In this document: positions 5,377-12,521 of the stretch, piece after piece
How the letters are laid out: every line of letters begins with the position of its first letter
Numbering within the stretch: the stretch's first letter is position 1
Origin: Chloroflexota bacterium
GTDB taxonomy: Bacteria; Chloroflexota; Limnocylindria; QHBO01
NCBI GenBank assembly: GCA_024636135.1
Contig: JAGXHP010000048.1
Location: 1-12,521, forward strand
Reading direction: 5' to 3'
DNA length: 12,521 nt
Translations under genes and position numbers: made by a program
The notes under the pieces: model-generated
Seen by the model: the letters and a program-made list of their open reading frames with translations, nothing else
Told to the model about the DNA's origin: nothing
The model's database searches: none

Positions 5377-6687
5377 TCACTCGCCGGCGCGCGGTTTGCG
5401 AGCCGATCGGAATCGGCCCCAGATGCCCTGGGGCTCGCCGTCGGCGCCGCCCTCGGACTGAGCAGCCGACGCCGGTGCGGCGTCGTCCTTCTTGGTGCGC
5501 GTCGAACGGCGGCGAGCCGGCTTCGGCTCGGACTCGGTGCCGGCCTCTTCGGGTGCGGCGTCGTCCTTCTTGGTCCGCGTCGAACGGCGGCGAGCCGGCT
5601 TCGGCTCGGACTCGGTGCCGGCCTCTTCGGGTGCGGCGTCGTCCTTCTTGGTCCGCGTCGAACGGCGGCGAGCCGGCTTCGGCTCGGACTCGGTGCCGGC
5701 CTCCTCGGGTGCGGCCGCGCCCGACTGGAGCTCGGCGAGCTCGGCTTCGCTCAGTCCGAGCTCCGCGAGCGTCGCGGCGTCCACCTCCTGGAAGGTGAAC
5801 TCGCGATCCGCCGTGCCTCCGTCCAGCTGGCTGAGGTCGTCGAACTCCTCCCAACCGGGCTCGCCTGCGGCGGCTTCGGGAGTTCCGGCCTCGTCGTCGC
5901 GACGCGATCGACCGCGCCCACGGCCCCCACGACGGCGGCGGCGCTTGCGCTCCGGGTCCGCGTCGCTCGGGGCGTCAGTGGTGGCAGTCGCGGATGCCTC
6001 GGCCTTCGGCTCCTCCTTGGCGGGCGTGCTCGCGGTGCGTCGGGTACTGGGACGGCCGCGCCGGGCCGCGTCGGACGGCCCGCCCTTGATGGCCGCCAGG
6101 GCCGCCGCCGCCACCGACGGGGAGGCCTCGCGGAATCCGAACTCGGGAGTGACTTCCTTGGCCGGCATCTCGGGCGCGCTCATGCTGTCGCGAAGGGCGC
6201 GTCCCTCCTTCCGGCTGATCGATGCGATCTTCATGATGTCCATGAACTCGTCGGCGACCGCGACGAGGTCCGACGAGGTGTTCGGCTTGAAGCTGATGAC
6301 CTCGCAGCGGACACCCTTGTCCTGGAGCGCCTTGATGGCGGGGGCGAAGTCGCCGTCGCCCGACACGATGACGGCGATGTCCATCCGATCGGCGAGCCGG
6401 AAGAGGTCGACCACGAGCTCGATGTCGAGGTTGGCCTTCATCCGGCCGTCGCCGAACTTGCGAATGTCCTTGATGACCGGCTTGTAGCCGTTCTTGCCCA
6501 GGAAGTCGATGAACTTGCGCTGGTTCTCATTCTCCGGGTCGAGCCCGGTATAGGCGTAGGCGCGAATCAGATCGCGCCCCTTGCTGGCGTGCTTGAGGAG
6601 GGCGACGTAGTCGACGTCGACATCCTGGCCTCGAGCCGCGTAGTACATGTTGGCGACGTCAACAAACATCGCCACGTTCTTGCTCAC
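5377..6687 (-). CDS. LabA/DUF88-type NYN-domain (PIN-like) protein with a repetitive charged tail
   Basis: NYN domains have the PIN-like fold of metal-dependent ribonucleases. Residues 1-155 form the domain: strand AMFVDVANMYY with Asp10, then DIRKFGDGRMKANLDIELVVD (74-94) and the acidic loop VIVSGDGDFAPAI (107-118), which together supply the metal-binding aspartates. It ends VISFKPNTSSDLVAVADEFMDI. From about residue 160 the chain is low-complexity. It has an Arg/Gly block (ERKRRRRRGGRGRGRSRR, around 243-262), an acidic stretch, and three 26-residue repeats (327-404). RNA binding or cleavage is the likely role, target unknown. The start is GTG 6687 because homology begins there and AGGAGA lies 11 bases upstream; the frame continues to 6888 through the neighbouring GNAT gene but looks non-coding. 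Length is 436 aa, far longer than bare NYN proteins. Confidence 0.87.
   Translation of the reverse strand: MSKNVAMFVDVANMYYAARGQDVDVDYVALLKHASKGRDLIRAYAYTGLDPENENQRKFIDFLGKNGYKPVIKDIRKFGDGRMKANLDIELVVDLFRLADRMDIAVIVSGDGDFAPAIKALQDKGVRCEVISFKPNTSSDLVAVADEFMDIMKIASISRKEGRALRDSMSAPEMPAKEVTPEFGFREASPSVAAAALAAIKGGPSDAARRGRPSTRRTASTPAKEEPKAEASATATTDAPSDADPERKRRRRRGGRGRGRSRRDDEAGTPEAAAGEPGWEEFDDLSQLDGGTADREFTFQEVDAATLAELGLSEAELAELQSGAAAPEEAGTESEPKPARRRSTRTKKDDAAPEEAGTESEPKPARRRSTRTKKDDAAPEEAGTESEPKPARRRSTRTKKDDAAPASAAQSEGGADGEPQGIWGRFRSARKPRAGE
5474..5707. repeat. Three 78-bp in-frame tandem repeats in the NYN gene
   Basis: Units start at 5474, 5552 and 5630, spaced exactly 78 bp, with a few further matching bases from 5708. 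By eye the copies differ at only two positions (one G/C change in unit 1, one T/C change near the end of unit 3). Because 78 is a multiple of three, each unit encodes the same 26 residues: EEAGTESEPKPA, RRRSTRTKKDD and AAP, an acidic half followed by a basic half. Near identity at the DNA level suggests recent duplication or gene conversion, and copy number may vary between strains. Confidence 0.95.
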
Positions 6688-6742
6688 GGTTGAGCTCTTC
6701 TCCTGTAGGTATGTGATATGGCCGGCGCGGGTGGGTGTGGAT

Positions 6743-7252
6743 TCAGTCGATCGATCGACCGAGAGTTCGACCGCGGCTCGCGAACCCCAGCCGCTTCCAG
6801 AGCGACGGTTCTGCGGACGCCAGCGGTTCGGTGACCTCCACGCGCGTGCAGCCTTTGTTTCGTGCCGATGTGGCGAGGTGCTCGACAATATCGTCGGCGA
6901 CCCTCCGCCGCTCGGCGGCGTCCAGCGTTGGTGCCTGCTCGACTCCCAGCTCGTCGACGATGCCGACGAAAGGACCCGATCTCACCGATGGCCTGATGGC
7001 GAGGACCCCCACGCCCACGACCCGTCGCTCGCGTTCCGCGACGACGATCGTCGCGGAGGGAACGAAGAGCAGATTGCGCAGGTAGTCGACGTCGTTGCGC
7101 TGCTCGAGTCCGACACCGACGTGCGCAAGCATGCGGACGGCGCTGTCGAGATCAGTGAGACGGGCGCTGCGGACGTGTACCTCCACGAAGGCCTCATCGG
7201 GGAGCGGTTCGCAGTCACGTGTGCTGCGGGACGACCCCGAGGAGGATACCAC
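6743..7252 (-). CDS. GNAT-family N-acetyltransferase (divergent)
   Basis: The 169-residue product has the order of a GNAT fold. It opens with VHVRSARLTDLDSAVRML (residues 25-42), then a strand pair IVVAERERRVVGVGVLAIRP (69-88). A helix region ERRRVADDIVEHLATSARNKGC (114-135) stands where motif A lies. It closes with SLWKRLGFASRGRTLGRSI, which matches the classic 'FYxxLGFxxxGRxxxR' end. The acetyl-CoA phosphate loop (Q/R-x-x-G-x-G/A) is not recognisable, so activity or cofactor use is uncertain. The substrate is unknown. The GTG at 7252 is the longest reasonable start. GTG 7186, preceded by GAGG at a 5-base distance and lying just before the homologous region, is a good alternative (147 aa). 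It sits 55 bases upstream of the NYN gene on the same strand, possibly co-transcribed. Confidence 0.7.
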   Translation of the reverse strand: MVSSSGSSRSTRDCEPLPDEAFVEVHVRSARLTDLDSAVRMLAHVGVGLEQRNDVDYLRNLLFVPSATIVVAERERRVVGVGVLAIRPSVRSGPFVGIVDELGVEQAPTLDAAERRRVADDIVEHLATSARNKGCTRVEVTEPLASAEPSLWKRLGFASRGRTLGRSID

Positions 7253-7262
7253 GGAATATGTC

Positions 7263-7292
7263 TTGCGCCGAGGAAGCGTGCACCGCTATGAT
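7263..7292 (+). promoter_or_regulatory. Likely promoter of the branched-chain amino acid transporter operon
   Basis: TTGCGC (7263-7268) and TATGAT (7287-7292) are separated by 18 bases and match housekeeping sigma -35 and -10 elements well for a high-GC genome. Transcription would start near 7299, leaving a leader of about 68 bases before the ATG at 7367. The region is divergent: the GNAT gene starts at 7252 on the other strand. Confidence 0.6.
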
Positions 7293-7317
7293 GCCGCGCA
7301 CCTTTGTTACGCCGGGC

Positions 7318-7329
7318 CGCGCATGCGCG
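7318..7329. promoter_or_regulatory. 12-bp palindrome in the transporter leader (possible operator)
   Basis: CGCGCATGCGCG is a perfect palindrome about 20-30 bases downstream of the predicted transcription start and 37 bases before the binding-protein ATG. Its position would suit a repressor dimer site. In DNA this GC-rich, short alternating CG palindromes also arise by chance, so the call is tentative. Confidence 0.25.
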
Positions 7330-7366
7330 CATCCACCCGAGCACACCAGTGGAGGAAGTTAACCGG

Positions 7367-8647
7367 ATGCAGAAGTACATGCGATGGAGCGGCATGCTCG
7401 TCGTGCTGATGCTCATCCTCGCCGCCTGTCAGTCGGGCGACGGCGGATCGAGCTCCGAGCCGAGCGCCGGCGAGAGCGACCCGCCCGCGAGCCAGGGCGG
7501 CGGCGGCGCCGCGGATTGCGATGCCGATGAGTTCGGTTGCATCGAGCTCGCCGAAGGCGATCCGATCGTCATCGGCACTGCGCTCGTGCTCACCGGGGCC
7601 AACGAGACCCTCGGCCTCGACAGCCAGTACGGCGCCCAGGTCGCGAACGAGCTCCGACCGGAGATCGCAGGCCACGAAGTCGAATTCAACTTCCAGGACG
7701 ACGGCTGCTCGACCGAGGGTGGCACCGCGGCTGCGCGTGCACTCGTCTCGGAAGAGAACATCGCCGGCGTCATCGGCACCAGCTGCTCGAGCGCCGGCAT
7801 CCCGGCCGCCGAGATCCTGAGCGCCGAGGGCATCATGCTCGTCTCGGCGTCCAACACGGCTCCGTCGCTGACGGCGCCCGATACCCACGAGGCGTTCTAC
7901 GCGCGCACCGCACACAACGACTCGATCCAGGGCGCGGCGATGGCGCAGTTCGTGTGCGAGGTCCTTGGCCTTACCACGGCCGCCACGATCGATGACGGGT
8001 CGGCTTATGCCGACCAGCTGGCTGCGGTCTTCGCGGCCGAGTTCCCGTCGCAGTGCGACGGCAGCATCACCGCCGAGGAGGCAGTGACCGTCGGCCAGAC
8101 CGACTTCACCGGCGTCCTCGAGAACATCGCGGCGGACTCGCCCGAGTTCCTGTACTTCCCGATCTTCGTGGCCGAGGGTGCGTTGATCACCCAGCAGGCA
8201 CGCGAGACGTCGGGACTGGATGACACCGCCCTCGGTGGCGCGGATGGCATCCTGACCCCGGACTGGATTGCGGCCGCCGGCAGTGCTGCCAACGGCACGT
8301 ACCTGTCCGGTCCCGATCTTGCCTTCAGCGGTGACTTCTACGCCGACGAGTTCCTCCCGGCGTACACCGACGTTTCCGGCGAGAGCGAGCCGATCAGCGT
8401 GTTCCACGCTCACGCGTTCGACGCGTACAACATGCTCGCGGATGCCATCGAGGCGGCCGCGTTCACGGATGGTGGAACCACGTACATCCCGCGCTCCGCG
8501 CTCCGGGACGCCTTCTTTGCCACCAGCGGCTACGAGGGCATCACCGGCACGCTGACGTGTGATGAGAACGGCGACTGCGCCGACGCGAAGATCAGCGTCA
8601 GCGAAGTCCAGGACGGCGACTTCGTCCGGATCTGGCCGGAGGAATAG
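7367..8647 (+). CDS. livK: Branched-chain amino acid-type ABC transporter substrate-binding lipoprotein
   Basis: This is the extracellular receptor that captures ligand and hands it to LivHM. The ATG at 7367 is supported by GGAGGAAG at 7351-7358 and by the signal peptide that follows: MQKYMRW, a hydrophobic run, then lipobox LAAC with acylated Cys21. A Ser/Gly/Pro-rich linker (22-55) tethers the Peripla_BP_6 fold, which begins near residue 64 (DPIVIGTALVLTGANETLG). Typical family stretches follow: NFQDDGCSTEGGTAAARALV, VIGTSCSSAGIPAAE, ISVFHAHAFDAYNMLADAI and a C-terminal GITGTLTCDENGDC. Length is 426 aa. Eight cysteines besides Cys21 suggest disulfides. The ligand could be leucine/isoleucine/valine, another amino acid, an amide or urea; binding residues cannot be assigned by eye. 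It is first in the operon, 106 bases before livH. Confidence 0.93.
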   Translation: MQKYMRWSGMLVVLMLILAACQSGDGGSSSEPSAGESDPPASQGGGGAADCDADEFGCIELAEGDPIVIGTALVLTGANETLGLDSQYGAQVANELRPEIAGHEVEFNFQDDGCSTEGGTAAARALVSEENIAGVIGTSCSSAGIPAAEILSAEGIMLVSASNTAPSLTAPDTHEAFYARTAHNDSIQGAAMAQFVCEVLGLTTAATIDDGSAYADQLAAVFAAEFPSQCDGSITAEEAVTVGQTDFTGVLENIAADSPEFLYFPIFVAEGALITQQARETSGLDDTALGGADGILTPDWIAAAGSAANGTYLSGPDLAFSGDFYADEFLPAYTDVSGESEPISVFHAHAFDAYNMLADAIEAAAFTDGGTTYIPRSALRDAFFATSGYEGITGTLTCDENGDCADAKISVSEVQDGDFVRIWPEE

Positions 8648-8684
8648 CCGGGTACGGCATTGAGCTGCACCTGATGTAATTGGT

Positions 8685-8714
8685 GCGGGTGAGTCGGTCT
8701 TCCGGCTCACCCGC
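8685..8714 (+). other. Intercistronic hairpin between binding protein and permease genes
   Basis: A 13-bp stem (8685-8697 with 8702-8714, one G-U pair) is closed by a TCTT tetraloop, midway in the 106-base gap between livK and livH. No T-run follows, so it is not a standard terminator. Such stems after binding-protein genes are known in other operons to protect the upstream message from 3' exonucleases or to reduce read-through, giving more receptor than permease; that role is inferred here. Confidence 0.65.
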
Positions 8715-8753
8715 GCTGCATTCGACCCACCTACCGCCCAACGGGGACCCGAG

Positions 8754-9803
8754 ATGCGCGGCCGACGAATCCGGTTCAACCTCGTCAACCTGTTCCTGTG
8801 GCTGCTCGGGGGGGGCCTGCTGGCGTTCGCCGCCTTCGGCTCGTTCCTGACTCTCGTCGAGGGTCGGATCCAGCCGTCGCAGTGGCAGAGCCTTGTGATC
8901 GCCGGCATCGCCCTGGGCAGCGTGTACGCCCTGATCGCCCTGGGCTACACCCTCGTCTACGGCATCCTCTTCATGATCAACTTCGCCCACGGCGAGGTGT
9001 TCATGTGGGGAGCGTTCACCGCCTTCTTCGCCGCCACCGCTCTGAACGACGCGGGGTTGATGGTCTCGAACCCGGTCCTCGCCTTCTTCCTCGTCCTCGC
9101 CACGTCCATGCTGGTCAGCATGCTGGTGGCGATCATGCTCGAGCGCATCGCCTATCGGCCGCTGCGGGGGGCTCCGCGCCTCGTGCCACTGATCACGGCC
9201 ATCGGCGCGTCACTCTTCCTGCAGTACACGGCCCGCGGCTTCTACGGCTCCGGAGTGCGCGCCTACCCCGACTACACGCTCTTCGACGGCACGATCTCGA
9301 TCGGCTTCCTGAGCCTGAGCGTCAAGCAGGCCGTCGTGATTCTCGCGGCCGTCGGACTCATGCTGGCGCTCTACGTCTTCATCAATCGCACCCGGACCGG
9401 TCGCGCCATGCGCGCCGTCAGCGAGGACAAGGACGTTGCCGCGATGATGGGCATCAACGTCGACCGCATCATCGTCACCACCTTCGCCATCGGCGGCCTG
9501 CTCGCGGGCGCGGCCGGCATCCTCTACACGCTGATCTTCAACCAGGTCCTGTTCTTCATGGGCTTCCTGCCCGGGATCAAGGCCTTCACCGCCGCCGTGC
9601 TTGGGGGCATCGGCAATGTGATCGGGGCCGCGCTGGGCGGGCTGATTCTCGGCGTCGTCGAGCAGCTCGGCCCGAACCTCTTCCTGAGTGGCTATGGCGT
9701 CCCGTCACCCAACCAGCTGAAGGACGTCATCGCCTTCAGCGTCCTCGTCCTGGTCCTCATCTTCCGACCATCGGGCCTGCTGGGCCGTAAGGAGAACACC
9801 TGA
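8754..9803 (+). CDS. livH: Branched-chain amino acid-type ABC transporter permease LivH
   Basis: One of the two membrane subunits forming the translocation channel. It belongs to the BPD_transp_2 family: GIALGSVYALIALGYTLVYG (residues 51-70), INFAHGEVFMWG (75-86) and, in the cytoplasmic loop that contacts the ATPases, GRAMRAVSEDKDVAAMMGIN. It ends with FRPSGLLGRKENT, the usual LivH tail. At 349 aa it is about 40-60 residues longer than the common form because of an N-terminal addition. This is a basic RGRRIRFN followed by one extra hydrophobic segment (10-35) before the conserved core. The ATG at 8754 has only a weak purine-rich site upstream (GGGGACCCGAG), consistent with lower expression than the binding protein. 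Its TGA overlaps the livM ATG by one base. Confidence 0.94.
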   Translation: MRGRRIRFNLVNLFLWLLGGGLLAFAAFGSFLTLVEGRIQPSQWQSLVIAGIALGSVYALIALGYTLVYGILFMINFAHGEVFMWGAFTAFFAATALNDAGLMVSNPVLAFFLVLATSMLVSMLVAIMLERIAYRPLRGAPRLVPLITAIGASLFLQYTARGFYGSGVRAYPDYTLFDGTISIGFLSLSVKQAVVILAAVGLMLALYVFINRTRTGRAMRAVSEDKDVAAMMGINVDRIIVTTFAIGGLLAGAAGILYTLIFNQVLFFMGFLPGIKAFTAAVLGGIGNVIGAALGGLILGVVEQLGPNLFLSGYGVPSPNQLKDVIAFSVLVLVLIFRPSGLLGRKENT

Positions 9804-11511
9804 TGAGCACGCTTCTGCGCCGCGCGCTCATGATGGGCCTCTTCGGCGGCATCGCGGGCGTTCACGTCAGCCTGGTCGGCATCGTCAACACGTTCCAGAC
9901 GCGCGACCTCATCGCCGACATCGTCACCATCGGGTCCGTCCTGCCGATGCTCATCGCGATCATGGTCGGCTGGTTGGCCGGATCGACGCCCAAGCACATT
10001 CCCAGGCCTTCCGGATCGACGACCCTCGTGCACGGGGCGATGGCCGGCGGCGTGGTCGGCGTGGTGCTCGCCGCGCTGGCGCTGCTCGTCGACTCCGTCA
10101 GCCTGACCTGGATTCTGGTCAACGCCCGCCCGCAGCTCGCCAACATCCTCTACTTCGAGCAGGGGCCCGGACTCGGCTCGGTCATCCTCATCGCCGGCGG
10201 CGTACTGCTCGGTGTGGCCGGAGCCGGACTCCACCTCCTGCCGCGAACGATCGCACGCGCGCTGGCCATCAGCGGCGTTGTCACGATCATCGCGGCCCTG
10301 ATGGAGCCATTCGTCGGAGCCGTGCTGCGCAACGTCGAGCTGCGCGCAATCGAGGGTTTCCTCTACCAGAGCGGTGGGCTCACCGTCCAGGGCTTCATCC
10401 TCGTTTTCGTGCTGATCGCCGCCGGCATCTACGGCTGGGCGAAGCGCGGAGACCGCGCCAAGGCCCGGGTTGCGGCCATGCCGCCGGATCGACGCCGCGC
10501 CGGCAAGCTCATCGCGTACGGCGTCCTGTTCGCCATCCTCCTTATCCTGCCGCAGATCGTCGGGCAGCGACTGTCCGAGGTGGTCGGCACGGTCGGCATC
10601 TATATCCTGCTCGGCCTCGGCCTCAACATCGTCGTCGGCTTTGCTGGGCTGCTGGATCTCGGGTACGTCGCCTTCTTCGCGGTGGGCGCCTACACCACTG
10701 CGCTGCTCACCTCGCCGGCGAGCCCCGTCCTGAACCCCGAGCTGCCATTCTGGGGTGCGCTGCCGTTCGTGATCATGGCCGCCGCCCTCGTCGGCCTCGC
10801 GGTGGGCGCACCGGTGCTGCGCCTCCGTGGCGACTACCTGGCCATCGTGACGCTGGGCTTCGGTGAGATCGCGCGCGAGATCTTCAAGTCCGCATGGGCC
10901 CAGCCGGTGACCGGGGGCGCACAGGGCATTCTGTCGGTCCCCGAGCCGCTGCCCTTCACGCGCGACCCGCAGTCGATCTACTACCCGATCCTGTTCTTCT
11001 GCATCATCGCCGCGATCGCTGCCACCCGGCTTGCCGCGTCTCGCGTTGGACGGGCCTGGAACGCCATGCGCGAGGACGAATCGGTTGCCGAGGCGACCGG
11101 CATCAACACGGTGAAGTACAAGCTCCTGGCGTTCAGCCTGGGCGCCGCATTCGGCTGTCTCTCCGGCGCGTTCTTCGGGACGAAGATCGGCGTCGTGTTC
11201 CCGGACAGCTTCAACATTCTCGTCAGCATCAACGCCCTGGCCCTGATCGTCCTGGGCGGCATGGGGAACATTGCCGGCGTGATGGTCGGTGCGCTCGTCC
11301 TCGTCGGGCTCCCAGAGCTGCTGCGCGAGTTCGCCGAGTACCGCCTTCTGATCTACGGCGTCGTGCTGGTGGTCATGATGATCCTGCGCCCGGAGGGCCT
11401 CCTGCCCAGCCGATCTCGACGCGTCGAGCTCCACGATGTGTCGGATGAGGACGACGACGACATGTACACCGATGAAGCCGGGATTGACACCGGCAGACCG
11501 GTAGTGAGCAC

Positions 11512-11515
<4 letters not shown>
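9803..11515 (+). CDS. livM: Branched-chain amino acid-type ABC transporter permease LivM with long N-terminal membrane extension
   Basis: The second channel subunit. The start at ATG 9803 (within TGATG) has AAGGAG at 9789-9794, eight bases upstream. The LivM core occupies about residues 236-545: GLGLNIVVGFAGLLDLGY (271-288) then FFAVGAYTTALL, LRLRGDYLAIVTLGFGEI, the ATPase-contact loop GRAWNAMREDESVAEATGIN, and ILRPEGLLPSR. In front lie about 235 residues with some five to six hydrophobic segments (roughly 38-60, 77-97, 125-143, 150-172, 195-213) and a basic linker at 214-234. That makes 570 aa against the 300-430 usual for LivM. The tail is acidic (DEDDDD). The extension is in the same frame with no internal stop, so this is a genuine long protein rather than a frameshifted pair. 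Its function is unknown. Confidence 0.93.
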
Positions 11516-12323
<808 letters not shown>

Positions 12324-12327
<4 letters not shown>

Positions 12328-12521
12328 CCCAGGCCGAAGCCGTCGCCGGCGCAGAGCCGGCGACCACCACTCCCCTGCTCGAACTGCGGGACATCCACGT
12401 CTACTACGGCAACATCGAGGCCCTCAAGGGCGTGTCGATGACCGTCGATCAGGGCGAGATCGTGACGCTCATCGGCTCGAACGGCGCCGGCAAGAGCACG
12501 ACCCTGCGGGCGATCAGCGGC
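12324..12521 (+). CDS. livF: Branched-chain amino acid-type ABC transporter ATP-binding protein LivF (3' partial)
   Basis: The first 66 codons of the second ATPase; the window ends inside the gene. After a 17-residue Ala/Thr-rich lead comes LLELRDIHVYYGNIEALKGV, the LivF-type opening with its YYG aromatic stack for the adenine ring, then Walker A GSNGAGKST (residues 51-59). The ATG at 12324 lies in an ATGA overlap with livG. Signature, Walker B and H-loop lie beyond the window, so intactness cannot be judged. Order livG-livF and the YYGNIEAL motif make the LivF assignment firm. Confidence 0.93.

Noticed and set aside
5474..5707. 78-bp tandem repeats as a CRISPR-like or non-coding array
   Set aside because: There are no spacers, the units are contiguous, and the period keeps the NYN reading frame open, so it is a coding repeat.
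4279..6693. 804-residue plus-strand open frame
   Set aside because: It runs antisense through holB and NYN and in another frame through the YtxH gene. Its composition is Arg/Ser/Ala-rich with no family motif, as expected when high-GC third positions remove stops from shadow frames.
8685..8714. Rho-independent terminator after livK
   Set aside because: The stem is strong but the following bases are GCTGCATTC with no T-tract, and the downstream transporter genes are clearly part of the same unit.
7307..8908. 533-residue minus-strand open frame across livK
   Set aside because: It is antisense to the well-supported lipoprotein gene and crosses the promoter, with no recognisable motifs.
9692..11434. 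580-residue minus-strand open frame across livM
   Set aside because: Its Asp/Gln/His/Arg-rich, non-hydrophobic sequence has no domains and lies opposite a clear permease gene. It is a GC-driven antisense shadow.

Overview
The window is a high-GC, gene-dense stretch of a bacterial chromosome. Start codons include many GTGs, genes are packed into overlapping operons, and the protein sequences (LabA-type NYN protein, extended LivH/LivM permeases, lipoprotein branched-chain amino acid binding protein) look most like an uncultured Chloroflexota lineage. That placement is my impression of protein style, not a computed result; a high-GC actinobacterial relative cannot be excluded. I see no insertion sequence, integrase, phage gene or CRISPR array.

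Layout. 1-122: the end of an unidentified membrane protein. 123-420: no gene, but a compact set of inverted repeats at 234-339. 421-496: a well-formed tRNA-Arg(CCG) with encoded CCA. 515-664 (minus): a very small ORF resembling the tail of secreted 'D-x-NGNG-x-VC' proteins, possibly a remnant; the rest of 497-800 holds nothing else I recognise. 801-1829 (plus): a dGTPase-like HD hydrolase, overlapping tail-to-tail by 4 bp with a minus-strand operon.

4486-1826 (minus): four genes in the order DNA polymerase III delta' (holB), acylphosphatase, a small membrane-anchored unknown, and a YegS/diacylglycerol-kinase-type lipid kinase. Each junction is a 4-base GTGA overlap, so translation is probably coupled through the whole unit. 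Divergent from it, 4566-5303 (plus) encodes a YtxH-type membrane protein with a perfect Shine-Dalgarno and a strong hairpin terminator at 5319-5348.

7252-5377 (minus): a GNAT-like acetyltransferase and then a LabA/NYN (PIN-like) protein whose long charged tail carries three nearly identical 78-bp tandem repeats.

7367-12521 (plus): a branched-chain amino acid type ABC transporter in order substrate-binding lipoprotein, LivH, LivM, LivG, LivF (cut by the window edge). The binding protein is separated from the permeases by a 13-bp hairpin; the four downstream genes overlap by 3-4 bp at each junction. LivM has about 235 extra N-terminal residues with several predicted membrane segments, the most distinctive protein-level feature here.

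I looked for an undescribed system and did not find a convincing one. The best leads are the folded element at 234-339, the extended LivM, and the repeat-tailed NYN protein.
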